45,794 nt of DNA from a virus. This document shows, piece after piece, positions 6,611 through 14,370 of the stretch. The notes under the pieces are model-generated. The model saw nothing but the letters and a program-made list of their open reading frames with translations. It was not told the origin of the DNA and did no database searches. How positions within the stretch are numbered: position 1 is the first letter of the stretch; the number at the start of each line of letters is the position of its first letter. Location of the stretch: positions 1-45,794 of the IMG/VR virus record IMGVR_UViG_3300020450_000037; one strand, 5' to 3'. Position numbers and translations under genes: made by a program.

Positions 6611-6675
6611 CTTACAGCGGGGCCTTGCAGTATAGAGTGCTGTTTTAGGTTATTTGAAAACCTTACAGCGGGGCC
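6611..6675. repeat. 14-bp direct repeat in the divergent intergenic region
   Basis: CTTACAGCGGGGCC occurs at 6611-6624 and 6662-6675, start-to-start 51 bp. The region 6590-6719 separates minus-strand early genes from plus-strand genes and otherwise holds only a small hairpin TGTCC-GTCC-GGACA at 6691-6704. The repeats are GC rich against an AT-rich background and may be regulatory binding sites. Confidence 0.6.
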
Positions 6676-6719
6676 AGTAATAAATATTAATGTCCGTCCG
6701 GACAGATAGGAGAACTCCA

Positions 6720-6938
6720 ATGACACAATTACGAGAATTCAACCTTAATATAAAGGTAGGAGATAATATCCTTGTAGGTAAGAACGATGAGCCTGCACAG
6801 ATTACAAAGATAGAATATTTTAACAAGTCAGGAGATTTAACAATTAATACAACACGTGGACCTAGAAAAGCATTAACATTTAAGTTATTAGATGCCAACA
6901 ATGGCAATGCCGAGTGTCCTGCGGATAAATATAGATAG
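6720..6938 (+). CDS. hypothetical protein, 72 aa
   Basis: Start set at ATG 6720 behind AGGAG; an upstream in-frame ATG at 6690 lies in the hairpin region. The protein (MTQLREFNLNIKVGDNILVG...) looks like a small beta barrel with a GD turn. First plus-strand gene after the strand switch. Function unknown. Confidence 0.6.
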   Translation: MTQLREFNLNIKVGDNILVGKNDEPAQITKIEYFNKSGDLTINTTRGPRKALTFKLLDANNGNAECPADKYR

Positions 6939-6939
6939 C

Positions 6940-7179
6940 ATGAAGATAATAGACTTAGATGAAAAGATAGAAGCAGAAGCGGCCGCGAGTGCAAAACTTT
7001 GTAAAAGTTCTCGCAGTAACTCTTCTTTGGGTGCTTCTGCTTTGGCAAGTTGTAAGAGTCAAGGTTATCGACGCAGAGAAGGTAAAAAGTCTCACAAGAT
7101 TGGTAGTGTGAGAAAGAACGTCGGGGGTAAAAAAATTAAAGGTAAGAAGTACGGAGGTCCTTTACCAGACTGGAGTTAA
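6940..7179 (+). CDS. small basic Ser/Lys-rich conserved phage protein, 79 aa
   Basis: Contains CKSSRSNSSLGASALASCKSQG (residues 20-41), RREGKKSHKIGS and a C-terminal KKYGGPLPDWS. As I recall, similar Cys-Lys-Ser repeats with a GGPLPD(W/Y)S end occur in many marine T4-like phages. No function is known. Starts one base after the previous stop. Confidence 0.65.
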   Translation: MKIIDLDEKIEAEAAASAKLCKSSRSNSSLGASALASCKSQGYRRREGKKSHKIGSVRKNVGGKKIKGKKYGGPLPDWS

Positions 7180-7180
7180 T

Positions 7181-7726
7181 ATGACAGCACAAGCCTATTC
7201 CGGAAAAATGCTTGTCGCGTCCCCGAGTTTAGACAATGACGAAATTTTTTCTAAAGCAGTAGTTTACATATATCAACAAAAAGAAGATTTGGTATTAGGT
7301 TTAGTACTTAACAAGCCTAGTAAACTTAAAATAAGTGACGTGTACAAATTAAAGAATGGCGACCCAGGTATGCCTATGCCCGACAACGTGTATAAGGGCG
7401 GACCTGTAAATGATCAAAGTATTATTTTGTTACACGAAAACAATTGGAATTCTACCTCCTCTGCAAACGTAGGGCACGGATTAGCAGTTAGTTCAGATGA
7501 ATTGATGCTAGAGAAAATATTGACCGGGAACAGACCTAAACACTTTAGAATGTTCTGCGGTTGTAGTACTTGGCACCCAAGACAGTTGGCAATGGAATGT
7601 CATTCTGGAAGTTGGATGCTAATAGATGATCCGAAAGAACATTTGTTCTTTAACCACGAAGGCAAGCAACAATGGTTAAAAGGGATAGAAGTTGCTGGCA
7701 CAGAAGTAATGAACGATTACTTTTAA
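7181..7726 (+). CDS. YqgE/AlgH (UPF0301, DUF179) family protein
   Basis: 181 aa, the usual family length. Hallmarks: MLVASPSLDNDEIFSKAVVYI at the start, LGLVLNKPS near residue 41, GGPV and a central F.GCSTW.P.QL motif matching the family's GYaGWgpGQLE block. The bacterial role is unclear (AlgH was named as an alginate regulator). It sits directly before a secreted protein and 5-aminolevulinate synthase. Metabolic or regulatory function in infection is unknown. Confidence 0.85.
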   Translation: MTAQAYSGKMLVASPSLDNDEIFSKAVVYIYQQKEDLVLGLVLNKPSKLKISDVYKLKNGDPGMPMPDNVYKGGPVNDQSIILLHENNWNSTSSANVGHGLAVSSDELMLEKILTGNRPKHFRMFCGCSTWHPRQLAMECHSGSWMLIDDPKEHLFFNHEGKQQWLKGIEVAGTEVMNDYF

Positions 7727-7737
7727 GGAGAGATAGA

Positions 7738-8145
7738 ATGAAATACTTATTAACAGTTATCCTAGGTGTGATGTTTTCATTTTCTGTGTTTGCTTCGCCT
7801 AATGTAGACGAACCCACAGAAAAAGATGTGCAACCTTTTGATAAAGTAGTGCCACAGGATGACGAAAGATTACAATATCTCCCAATCATGATACAATGTG
7901 GCAATGCCGAAAAAATGATAGGTGTATTAGAAGACCATGACGAACAGCCTTTTATCACTGGACAATTTTCTGTAATTCTACCATCAGGACAAGTAATAAC
8001 ACAACCGGGTGCAGTTTACATGAATCCACAAACTGGAACCGTGTCTGTTGTTATTGCATTTGCTGAGTCAAAGAAAGTATGCCATATCCTAAATGGTTCG
8101 GAGTTTGGACCGGCAGTTAGCCAAGGTTCTTTTCTAAGGTCCTAG
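7738..8145 (+). CDS. secreted hypothetical protein, 135 aa
   Basis: The N-terminal MKYLLTVILGVMFSFSVFA is a Sec signal peptide with cleavage likely after residue 19-20. The mature protein has two cysteines (CGNA, KVCHI) and is mainly beta. Start ATG 7738 follows AAGGAGAG. Exported to the periplasm by inference. Family not recognised. Confidence 0.65.
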   Translation: MKYLLTVILGVMFSFSVFASPNVDEPTEKDVQPFDKVVPQDDERLQYLPIMIQCGNAEKMIGVLEDHDEQPFITGQFSVILPSGQVITQPGAVYMNPQTGTVSVVIAFAESKKVCHILNGSEFGPAVSQGSFLRS

Positions 8146-8156
8146 TAATATACGCA

Positions 8157-8164
8157 TATAAATA
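8157..8164 (+). promoter_or_regulatory. T4-type late promoter motif TATAAATA
   Basis: An exact TATAAATA lies only 5 bases before the hemA ATG at 8170, and no Shine-Dalgarno is visible. Initiation a few bases downstream would give a leaderless message. Similar arrangements occur at 24491 and 27417. Confidence 0.5.
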
Positions 8165-8169
8165 GAGTT

Positions 8170-9354
8170 ATGATAGACACGACTCCATTTGAACAATTAA
8201 TCTCTGACCTAAAGGAGAACGGCAAATACCGTGTGTTCAATGACATTCTTCGTGAGAGAGGTGACTATCCAAATGCTATATGGTATGGTAAGTATGCCAT
8301 TAAAAATATAGTCAATTGGTGTAGCAATGATTACTTGGGAATGGGACAGTCTAAAATTGTTCTCGATGCCATGCATACCGCACTAGATCAAACAGGTGCA
8401 GGTTCGGGTGGAACTAGGAACATAGGCGGTACGAGTCACTATCACGTAGCACTTGAAGCCGAGTTGGCAAGGTTGCATAGCACCGAGTCAGGTTTGCTTT
8501 ATAGTTCTGCCTACGTTGCAAATGAATGGACACTAATTGCTTTAAAACGTATCGTTCCCGACATTGTGTACATAAGTGATAGCAAGAATCACGCTTCTTT
8601 GATACAAGGTATAAGACACAGTGGTGCTGAGAAACATATTTTTAAGCACAACGATCTCGAGCAATTAGAGACATTACTAAAAACTGTCAAAGGTACCCCT
8701 TGCATTGTCTTTGAGTCTGTGTATAGCATGGATGGGTTTGTTAGTAAGATTCCTGAAATTTGTGATCTAGCAGAAAAATATGGTGCCATTACATACATTG
8801 ATGAGGTTCATGCTGTCGGTTTATATGGGAATAGAGGCGGCGGTTTCACTCAGAAACTTGATGTTCAAAACAAAATAGACATCCTCAATGGCACACTTGG
8901 TAAAGCCTTTGGTACACAGGGTGGATACATCGTTGGTAAGTCTGTTATCTTAGATGCTATTCGTTCAGTTGCCTCTGGCTTTATCTTTACAACGTCTATC
9001 AGTCCTGTCATTTGTGCAGGAGCATTGGCAAGTGTAAAATATGTATCAGACCACAATGAACTAAGACAACAACACCAGGAAAGAGCAAACAGACTTAAGA
9101 CTCTTTTTAGAAACAAAGATATTCCAATGATAGAGAACGAAACACATATAGTTCCTGTACACATTGGTGACGCTAAGAAGTGTAAAGCAATAAGCGATAC
9201 ACTGATTAACGAATATGGAATCTATTGTCAAGCAATAAACTATCCAACAGTTGATGTTGGCACAGAGCGTCTAAGATTTGCTCCGACACCTTTCCATACT
9301 AATGCAATGATGCATGATTTAAGAGACGCTCTAGAAAAGGTATTAGATGAATAA
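8170..9354 (+). CDS. hemA: 5-aminolevulinate synthase
   Basis: PLP enzyme joining glycine and succinyl-CoA to 5-aminolevulinate, the first step of heme synthesis by the C4 route used by alphaproteobacteria. Full length (394 aa). ALAS-specific blocks: [12 protein letters not shown] (49-60), [17 protein letters not shown] (76-92), FESVYSMDG (181-189), [10 protein letters not shown] (211-220) and the PLP lysine K245 in NGTLGKAFG. These distinguish it from BioF and Kbl relatives. It overlaps the next gene by 8 bases. As a phage gene it may boost heme supply during infection (inference). Confidence 0.95.
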   Translation: MIDTTPFEQLISDLKENGKYRVFNDILRERGDYPNAIWYGKYAIKNIVNWCSNDYLGMGQSKIVLDAMHTALDQTGAGSGGTRNIGGTSHYHVALEAELARLHSTESGLLYSSAYVANEWTLIALKRIVPDIVYISDSKNHASLIQGIRHSGAEKHIFKHNDLEQLETLLKTVKGTPCIVFESVYSMDGFVSKIPEICDLAEKYGAITYIDEVHAVGLYGNRGGGFTQKLDVQNKIDILNGTLGKAFGTQGGYIVGKSVILDAIRSVASGFIFTTSISPVICAGALASVKYVSDHNELRQQHQERANRLKTLFRNKDIPMIENETHIVPVHIGDAKKCKAISDTLINEYGIYCQAINYPTVDVGTERLRFAPTPFHTNAMMHDLRDALEKVLDE

Positions 9355-9766
9355 ATTTAAAAAATATATATGGATGGGATTAGGATTTTTATCTTTAGGG
9401 ATGGCCTATGTAGGGGTAATTGTACCTGGCATACCTTTTTCTATCTTCTTAGTTTTTGCGGCATATTGTTTTGCAAAAAGTTCTAAAAGAATGCACGATT
9501 GGTTATACAATCACAAATACTTTGGTCCGTTCCTTACGAACTGGGTACAAAAGAAAGTATTCCCAACCAAAGGAAAATATTTAATGATTGCAGTAATGGC
9601 TTCATCACTTGCTTTTTTATGGTTCACAACAGAAAATATAAAAGCAGTTTTATGGAGTGGAGGCTTTATGGCACTGGTTGCCATATGGGCCTGGAGATAC
9701 CCGGGTTCTGTTGCAGAACAAGAACGTAGGTTGAAAGCAGGCGAAAAGGTAGCATGGCTGAAGTAG
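9347..9766 (+). CDS. DUF454 (YbaN-like) inner-membrane protein
   Basis: 139 aa with 3-4 membrane segments. Family marks: [24 protein letters not shown] (24-47), then [22 protein letters not shown]454 proteins are small inner-membrane proteins, often under iron/heme-linked control in bacteria as I recall. Overlap with hemA supports a joint role in heme or iron handling, which is inference. Confidence 0.85.
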   Translation: MNKFKKYIWMGLGFLSLGMAYVGVIVPGIPFSIFLVFAAYCFAKSSKRMHDWLYNHKYFGPFLTNWVQKKVFPTKGKYLMIAVMASSLAFLWFTTENIKAVLWSGGFMALVAIWAWRYPGSVAEQERRLKAGEKVAWLK

Positions 9767-9951
9767 ACTATTCACAAATGGATGGCGTGTCAGTACTTTG
9801 GCATTTGATATCTACAGGAGATCCCGGTTTTATGTTTATCGTAGGACTGGGTGTCTTCTTTTTAATTGTAAGCATTATTACAGATAGATACGTAGACAAA
9901 GAAACAGAGAAACAAATTAACCATACACATAGAGATCATGGACAGTATTGA
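9754..9951 (+). CDS. small membrane protein, 65 aa
   Basis: One clear transmembrane segment (GFMFIVGLGVFFLIVSII, about residues 25-42) flanked by a polar N-terminus and a charged tail with KQINHTHRDH. Overlaps the genes on both sides, so it belongs to the hemA-DUF454 operon. Function unknown. Confidence 0.6.
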   Translation: MAEVDYSQMDGVSVLWHLISTGDPGFMFIVGLGVFFLIVSIITDRYVDKETEKQINHTHRDHGQY

Positions 9952-10498
9952 TAAGATAGTAGTTGTAGACAATTGGTTTGATCATCTTACACTAAAAATT
10001 TTAAATGATAAGATTGATCAGTTACAATGGAAGTTCTGCGAAGTTGTAAGTGAAAGCGAAGGCAATCCAGTAGAACGTTTTATGACTAATAACATCTATG
10101 AAGAACAAGAATTAGATAACGATCCACAAGTAGTGATACCATTAATAGATAGAGCCTGCCAAATGCAGTTGCAAAATGTTTGGCCTAATATAAAATTAAA
10201 TGGTTTAAAAAGATTACGATTCAATGGCACGTTTGCTGGTGAAGGTTATAAGATGTTCCCCCATGCAGACATACATGGAGATCAAGATAGTGTGTGGACC
10301 ATAGTAATATTTTTAAATGACAGTGATGGCGGAACAAGTTTCTATACTGATAAAGGTAAAACAAAAGTTAAGACTGTTGACTTTAAACAAAATAGAGCAG
10401 TCATCTTTCCAAGTAAAATATGGCATAATGCAGAGTCACCAACACAGAGTTACTTCCGTGTTACAATAGGTGCTTGTTATATGTTTGAAACTAATTAA
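9938..10498 (+). CDS. 2-oxoglutarate/Fe(II)-dependent oxygenase
   Basis: 186 aa with the double-stranded beta-helix iron triad: H109-x-D111 in FPHADIHGD, distal H163 in KIWHNAE and the 2OG-binding R174 in YFRVTIG. Prolyl-4-hydroxylase-like. The substrate is unknown; phage members of this family are common in marine T4-like viruses. Its 3' end overlaps the convergent oxygenase gene at 10491 by 8 bases. Confidence 0.85.
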   Translation: MDSIDKIVVVDNWFDHLTLKILNDKIDQLQWKFCEVVSESEGNPVERFMTNNIYEEQELDNDPQVVIPLIDRACQMQLQNVWPNIKLNGLKRLRFNGTFAGEGYKMFPHADIHGDQDSVWTIVIFLNDSDGGTSFYTDKGKTKVKTVDFKQNRAVIFPSKIWHNAESPTQSYFRVTIGACYMFETN

Positions 10499-11063
10499 CT
10501 AGATCTGCATTAATCATTATTCTTGATTGACTTTTCACAGGACTACTACCTGCATGATAATATAATCCATTAAACAAAACTGCTCTTCCTTTTACTGGAG
10601 CAACAGTTTTATATTCTCCAAACTTTGTTTCATTAGGATTTTTTTGATCAAACATCTTATCAAATATGTAAGTGTAACCATCACTGTCGTTCACATAATA
10701 TATTAAAACTGTGTGCGGACTTGGCATATCAACGTGTGGTTCAAAACATTGTCCTTCTTTAAAGTCAGGATCTCGTAAATTTAAATTTGCTTTAAGCCTA
10801 TGAAATCCATTGTTAGAATATCCTTTGTCTTCTGCAAAGTACTTGATAGGTTGTAGGAATGTATAATAGTTGCTCATTGGACCTTGTTCGTCATCATAGA
10901 ACGTGTGAACAAAGTCATGCGTGTAATGATACATAGGATCATTTAGTTTAGGTCTACCGCCGCTTTCTCTAGGACGATAGTACCAAGGAAAACTATTTGC
11001 TGTCATCATTATTTCTATTTCATCTTGAAACTTTTTAGGTAAGAAGTTATCTATTATTTTCAT
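10491..11063 (-). CDS. 2-oxoglutarate/Fe(II)-dependent oxygenase
   Basis: 190 aa. Iron ligands H110-x-D112 (EPHVDMP) and H170 (LYYHAGS), 2OG-binding R181 in SRIMINAD. Clear paralogue of the gene at 11635-12183: same start (MxxIDxFLPKxFQDEIE), FPWYY, YYVNDSDG and KGRA(V/I)(L/I)F. The two flank an unrelated PKHD-type member. Substrate unknown. Confidence 0.85.
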   Translation of the reverse strand: MKIIDNFLPKKFQDEIEIMMTANSFPWYYRPRESGGRPKLNDPMYHYTHDFVHTFYDDEQGPMSNYYTFLQPIKYFAEDKGYSNNGFHRLKANLNLRDPDFKEGQCFEPHVDMPSPHTVLIYYVNDSDGYTYIFDKMFDQKNPNETKFGEYKTVAPVKGRAVLFNGLYYHAGSSPVKSQSRIMINADLVN

Positions 11064-11638
11064 TATACAAAATTAGGTCCATGGACCCACCCCACTAGTG
11101 CTTTTCTCGTACCAGAAGTAACAGGTGTTACTCTGTGTAATATGAATGACGGAAAGAATAAGATGCTATTCTTTTTCATCTTCATAGTGTCTGGCTTATC
11201 ACCAAACTTATATAATTCTAATTCGCCACCCTCGAAGTTATCATTTAACAAAATGCTAAACGAAATCTTACGTGTATCATTTTGTTCACCTTTTAGGATT
11301 GCATCAGTGTGCCATGTATAATGTCCTCCGTCAGTGTACTCACTATATTGTATTGGTTCTATTCTACTGATTTGAAAGTTATACTTGCCTTGGTTAACTC
11401 TTTCAACCAGTTGATGTACTTCGCCATATAAATTCTTTTGTGTGTCTTCATTGATGTCTATCCAACTTATGTCTGACTTACGTATGTCTTGATCATCTCC
11501 GTGCTTTTCTGTTCCTGCTGATTGAGTAGGATTATCTTTTACATATTGTTCAACGTATTGTAATGCTTCTGTTGATAAAGCATTTTCTAAATAGGCTTCC
11601 CAAGTTCTATCTGGGTTAGGATTTCTTATGTACATCAT
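11063..11638 (-). CDS. PKHD-type 2OG-Fe(II) hydroxylase (PiuC/YbiX-like)
   Basis: 191 aa. H110-x-D112 (YTWHTD), H168 (FILHRVTPV), R178 in TRKALVGW, with SFSILLND and GGELELY. The C-terminal FFPSFILHRVTPVTSGTRKALVGWV block is typical of PKHD hydroxylases related to PiuC, linked to iron uptake in bacteria. Start may be either of two consecutive ATGs overlapping the upstream stop. Confidence 0.88.
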   Translation of the reverse strand: MMYIRNPNPDRTWEAYLENALSTEALQYVEQYVKDNPTQSAGTEKHGDDQDIRKSDISWIDINEDTQKNLYGEVHQLVERVNQGKYNFQISRIEPIQYSEYTDGGHYTWHTDAILKGEQNDTRKISFSILLNDNFEGGELELYKFGDKPDTMKMKKNSILFFPSFILHRVTPVTSGTRKALVGWVHGPNFV

Positions 11639-12183
11639 ACTATTAGGTCCGCATTCAATATAATTCTATTCTTGTTTTCTATTGGACAATTACTGCTATG
11701 ATATCTTAAACCATCAAATATGATTGCTCTACCCTTTTTAGGTGTTACCTTTTCTAATATGTTAAATTGTTTAGGTTCACCTTCTTCTTCAAACATCTCC
11801 TCATACAAATATGTATCCCCATCACTGTCGTTAACATAATACAAACATACCAAATGGTCCATTGGCATATCCACGTGTGGGTCCTGTTTGCTTTCTTTGT
11901 TCCAACCTTGCACAGGAATAGTCATATTGGCCTTTAACCTATAATAACCTTTGCTCATGTAACCTTGTGGTACAAAGTGTAAAAGTGTTTGGACCAAACC
12001 AAAGAAAGAACTTTGTACACCGTTTTCTTGATGATAAAATTGATGGGTAAATCCGTGTGTTTGTTCTTGAGATTCTGCGGAATTAATGTTTGGCTGATAG
12101 TACCAAGGAAAGTCATGTCTAGTTAAGACTTGTTCTATTTCATCTTGGAAACTTTTGGGTAAAAAATCATCTATAACTTCCAT
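11635..12183 (-). CDS. 2-oxoglutarate/Fe(II)-dependent oxygenase
   Basis: 182 aa paralogue of the gene at 10491-11063. Ligands H103-x-D105 (DPHVDMP), H162 (LRYHSSN) and R173 (NRIILNAD). First gene of the three-oxygenase minus-strand run. TATAAC lies 9 bases upstream of the ATG and no ribosome binding site is visible. Confidence 0.85.
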   Translation of the reverse strand: MEVIDDFLPKSFQDEIEQVLTRHDFPWYYQPNINSAESQEQTHGFTHQFYHQENGVQSSFFGLVQTLLHFVPQGYMSKGYYRLKANMTIPVQGWNKESKQDPHVDMPMDHLVCLYYVNDSDGDTYLYEEMFEEEGEPKQFNILEKVTPKKGRAIIFDGLRYHSSNCPIENKNRIILNADLIV

Positions 12184-12295
12184 ACTATTAGTTATAAATG
12201 TTTTGCCCCCAATACCAAATTAATGATACTAGGGGCCTTAATTTATTGTGTATTCTGCTATGCAGGCATTTCTTTGTGTTTATACTTTCTACATA
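12184..12295. other. intergenic stretch with a long inverted repeat
   Basis: Contains GCCCC (12208-12212) and GGGGC (12233-12237) separated by about 20 bases, a weak hairpin between the oxygenase operon and the 12296 gene. Neither side has a clean T-run, so a terminator is not claimed. Confidence 0.35.
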
Positions 12296-12601
12296 TTATT
12301 TTGCGTTTATAAATTTGTAAAACGCCTCCGCAGTTTCAAGAACCTGAGCAACACCTGGGACATTTGGCATATCAAGTTTATTTACGATATGTCCTGTTTC
12401 CTTATCTCTTGAAACAGTTTGTTCCCAACCCATCCACTTAGATGAATACTCAAACTCCGTGAATTGTTTAGCCATGTCTAGAACCTGTGTTCTAATTTCA
12501 TATCCGTTTTTGTTAAACTGAACTTTTGGTAATGTTTCTCTTACTGATTGTGCAAGTTGTTCTGCACCTTTTTCGATACCTTCTTTGAATGTTTTATTCA
12601 T
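12296..12601 (-). CDS. conserved hypothetical protein, 101 aa
   Basis: Helical N-terminus (MNKTFKEGIEKGAEQLAQSV) followed by NGYEIRTQVLDMAKQFTEFEY and a C-terminal VPGVAQVLETAEAFYKFINAK. Resembles a small protein seen in other marine phages (recollection) and superficially a phasin. Strong ribosome binding site (AGGAGG). Monocistronic. Function unknown. Confidence 0.65.
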   Translation of the reverse strand: MNKTFKEGIEKGAEQLAQSVRETLPKVQFNKNGYEIRTQVLDMAKQFTEFEYSSKWMGWEQTVSRDKETGHIVNKLDMPNVPGVAQVLETAEAFYKFINAK

Positions 12602-12762
12602 GTTATTTCCTCCTGTGTGTATCTGTGTAAAAGTATTTAGTAATGACAGTAGAAATAAGGCTTATTTCCGGTATCTAGAACCATTTATGGTCAGTTTACT
12701 ACCAAAAAAGGTACTTTAAATAACACACCAACTCACGTTGGATAATAAAAAGGAGACATCCT
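12602..12762. promoter_or_regulatory. divergent intergenic region with three small palindromes
   Basis: Between divergent genes. Inverted repeats: GAAATAAG-GC-TTATTTC (about 12651-12668), ACCATTTATGGT (about 12681-12692) and CCAAC-TCAC-GTTGG (12728-12741). TTTAAATA sits near 12716 and AAGGAG precedes the plus-strand mini-gene. Likely regulatory; no factor identified. Confidence 0.4.
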
Positions 12763-12873
12763 ATGAAAAACTTTATGAAAAGTAAAAAAGTATGGATAGC
12801 AATAGCAGTGGCTATAATCGCTATCGGTTATTGGTGGTACACAGGACAACCTGCACCAATTGAAGCAAAGTAA
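12763..12873 (+). CDS. 36-aa membrane mini-protein
   Basis: A basic start (MKNFMKSKK) is followed by one hydrophobic segment (VWIAIAVAIIAIGYWWY) and a short polar tail. Good AAGGAG ribosome binding site upstream and a rho-independent terminator directly downstream, so it is a stand-alone transcription unit. Function unknown. Confidence 0.65.
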   Translation: MKNFMKSKKVWIAIAVAIIAIGYWWYTGQPAPIEAK

Positions 12874-12888
12874 TTTAATCTTAAATTA

Positions 12889-12914
12889 TAGGGCAGTTTT
12901 TACTGCCCTATTTT
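12889..12914 (+). terminator. rho-independent terminator
   Basis: TAGGGCAG-TTTTTA-CTGCCCTA stem followed by TTTTCTATTT. Ends the 12763 mini-gene transcript. The stem is symmetric, so it may also serve minus-strand transcription from 13732. Confidence 0.85.
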
Positions 12915-12968
12915 CTATTTCTTTCTTCCAGATATCCAGTCTATTTCATCTTGAGTGTAAGGCCACAT
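12915..12968 (-). CDS. possible 17-aa peptide
   Basis: MWPYTQDEIDWISGRKK with AGAAAGAAG before the ATG. It ends right at the terminator, as the last reading frame of the minus-strand cluster. Very short, so uncertain; the Trp/Asp pattern is not random-looking for this genome. Confidence 0.35.
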   Translation of the reverse strand: MWPYTQDEIDWISGRKK

Positions 12969-12978
12969 AATCTTCTTT

Positions 12979-13074
12979 CTAATAAATGTAATGCATCGCA
13001 TTAAGTAGAACTACTCCTACTAAAATAGACATCATTATTGTTAACGGAATAATTGCGTGTAAAAGGTTCTTCAT
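12979..13074 (-). CDS. 31-aa membrane mini-protein
   Basis: MKNLLHAIIPLTIMMSILVG... is almost entirely one transmembrane helix. The ATG overlaps the stop of the upstream gene (ATGA). Function unknown. Confidence 0.5.
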   Translation of the reverse strand: MKNLLHAIIPLTIMMSILVGVVLLNAMHYIY

Positions 13075-13310
13075 GCCGCTTTGCCCCTCCATTGGGCAAC
13101 TTCTTTGCCTCTCATATAATGATTAGCAGGTTCGTAACTTCGTTTTAGTTTTTTCCATTTGTCTAGTCTTGCTATTGCCTGTGTCTTTCTTGCCTGTAGT
13201 TTTGCTCTTTCAAGCAGTAGTGCCTTTGATTCGTTATACAAACCTTGTGATGCTAATTGAGAAGCGGCTCTTGTATAGCCTATTATCTCACACCAGTTCT
13301 TTATCTTCAT
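13071..13310 (-). CDS. basic helical hypothetical protein, 79 aa
   Basis: Start at MKIKNWCEIIGYTRAASQLA (13310), the last ATG before the conserved-looking part. Helical and basic, with IGYTRAASQLASQGLYNESKALLLE resembling a TPR-like or DUF1127-like helix pair. Operon partner of the DUF3563-like gene. Function unknown. Confidence 0.55.
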   Translation of the reverse strand: MKIKNWCEIIGYTRAASQLASQGLYNESKALLLERAKLQARKTQAIARLDKWKKLKRSYEPANHYMRGKEVAQWRGKAA

Positions 13311-13336
13311 AAAAAGTAACATCGTTTAATCCTTTC

Positions 13337-13507
13337 CTAATAATAAAACCTTTGTTGTTTTCCATATGGCCCAACCTTGACCGTGCCGTTTGAGATGGCT
13401 CGTTGACGGCGCTCAAGGTCATAATGGTCAACAGACCGAGAGAGATAATCCTCTTCCCAATCGGTTGCAATGAACAAATTCTTGATCCAATTAATGAAAC
13501 TACCCAT
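13337..13507 (-). CDS. DUF3563-like small protein, 56 aa
   Basis: Reads MGSFINWIKNLF... then EEDYLSRSVDHYDLERRQRAI, matching the (A)YL..(A/S)VDxxDLERRxR signature of bacterial DUF3563. An overlapping longer frame here is a shadow. The ATG follows the upstream stop (TAAATG). DUF3563 proteins are small bacterial proteins of unknown function, so a phage copy was probably host-derived. Confidence 0.65.
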   Translation of the reverse strand: MGSFINWIKNLFIATDWEEDYLSRSVDHYDLERRQRAISNGTVKVGPYGKQQRFYY

Positions 13508-13732
13508 TTAGGCCGCTCCTTTAACTGATTCTTTATTATCGTTTTTGGCAAGTTTCGTGAATTGACCCTTGTGGATCGATGGTACTTTGCCTGGGTTGTC
13601 TAACATAAAATGATAAGCATACTGCCAATCATTCTTATATTCTGTTTTGGCCCATGTCTCTAGATCCGTACGGCGCCTATCTTCAGGCCCGCTTGTCACC
13701 CATGACATGAGACCACTTATTAAGTGTGTCAT
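13508..13732 (-). CDS. hypothetical protein, 74 aa
   Basis: MTHLISGLMSWVTSGPEDRRRTD leads into ETWAKTEYKNDWQYAYHFMLDNPGK, a short helical domain. Directly upstream of and coupled to the DUF3563-like gene. Ribosome binding site GGAG upstream. Not recognised. Confidence 0.55.
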   Translation of the reverse strand: MTHLISGLMSWVTSGPEDRRRTDLETWAKTEYKNDWQYAYHFMLDNPGKVPSIHKGQFTKLAKNDNKESVKGAA

Positions 13733-13791
13733 CTTTATCTCCTATATCATGTGTGCTTAAGGAAAGCAATACCCCCTGTCTTTTCAGGGCG

Positions 13792-13980
13792 TCAGTAGTC
13801 TTTGCTACCGTCAATGTCGCTTTGGACATCGTCATTTGCTATTTTAGAAGTGCTCTCTACTTCCCGGTCTATCCCAGTGTCTATGTGTGTGTCATCGGAA
13901 AAACTTGAGATAGTCTTTGCGTCGACATTGGTATTTATAAAAGTAGCATAAAATTTACCTCCTAAATAGAGCAGGATCAC
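13792..13980 (-). CDS. possible membrane-anchored acidic protein, 62 aa
   Basis: The only start for this frame is a GTG without a good ribosome binding site; AGGAGG lies inside the frame and points to a dead-end ATG. The residues (FYATFINTNVDAKTISSFSD... then Asp/Ser-rich) are plausible but unproven. A CCCTG-AAAAGA-CAGGG hairpin follows at 13778-13797 on the minus strand. Confidence 0.3.
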   Translation of the reverse strand: MILLYLGGKFYATFINTNVDAKTISSFSDDTHIDTGIDREVESTSKIANDDVQSDIDGSKDY

Positions 13981-14066
13981 TGTACTATTTTTGCATGGCT
14001 GTCTTGCTAAAAATAAAAGTATTAAAGTATATGTTTGCTCTGGTAAGATACTATCTAAATAATTGT

Positions 14067-14336
14067 ATGTTCTTCAACAGACCCAGGCGCAGGAAGTTGT
14101 CCCAATGGCAACGTTGGAAGAAGAAAGCCCCTAAGGTTCCTGAAATAACTTGTCCTGACATAGATGCTCTAATAGAAACTTTGGACAAATATGTTGGGAA
14201 CAGAGAATTTAGCAAAAGTGCCAATTACAAAATCATACGCAAACTTGAACAGTTGCGTAAAGCCAATGATTCCTTAAGAGAAAGCGGATTGTATTGGTAT
14301 AAGATTGCCAAGGACAACCTAAGGTATAAAAAATAA
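14067..14336 (+). CDS. basic helical hypothetical protein, 89 aa
   Basis: Start set at MFFNRPRRRKLSQWQRWKKK; longer starts at 13995 and 14031 are open. Basic N-terminus, then helical DIDALIETLDKYVGN and IIRKLEQLRKANDSL. No ribosome binding site is clear; CTAAATAATTGT just upstream resembles the late promoter motif. Function unknown. Confidence 0.5.
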   Translation: MFFNRPRRRKLSQWQRWKKKAPKVPEITCPDIDALIETLDKYVGNREFSKSANYKIIRKLEQLRKANDSLRESGLYWYKIAKDNLRYKK

Positions 14337-14370
14337 TCCACATTGTAATCGAACTGTAACAAAACTTTTC

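Noticed and set aside
8170-9354. 8-amino-7-oxononanoate synthase (BioF) or Kbl instead of ALAS
   Set aside because: The [24 protein letters not shown] and FESVYSMDG blocks are those of ALAS; no biotin-operon genes are nearby.
13288-13551. Minus-strand frame of 87 codons overlapping the DUF3563-like gene
   Set aside because: The alternative frame at 13337-13507 has the DUF3563 signature and a coupled start; the 87-codon frame has neither.
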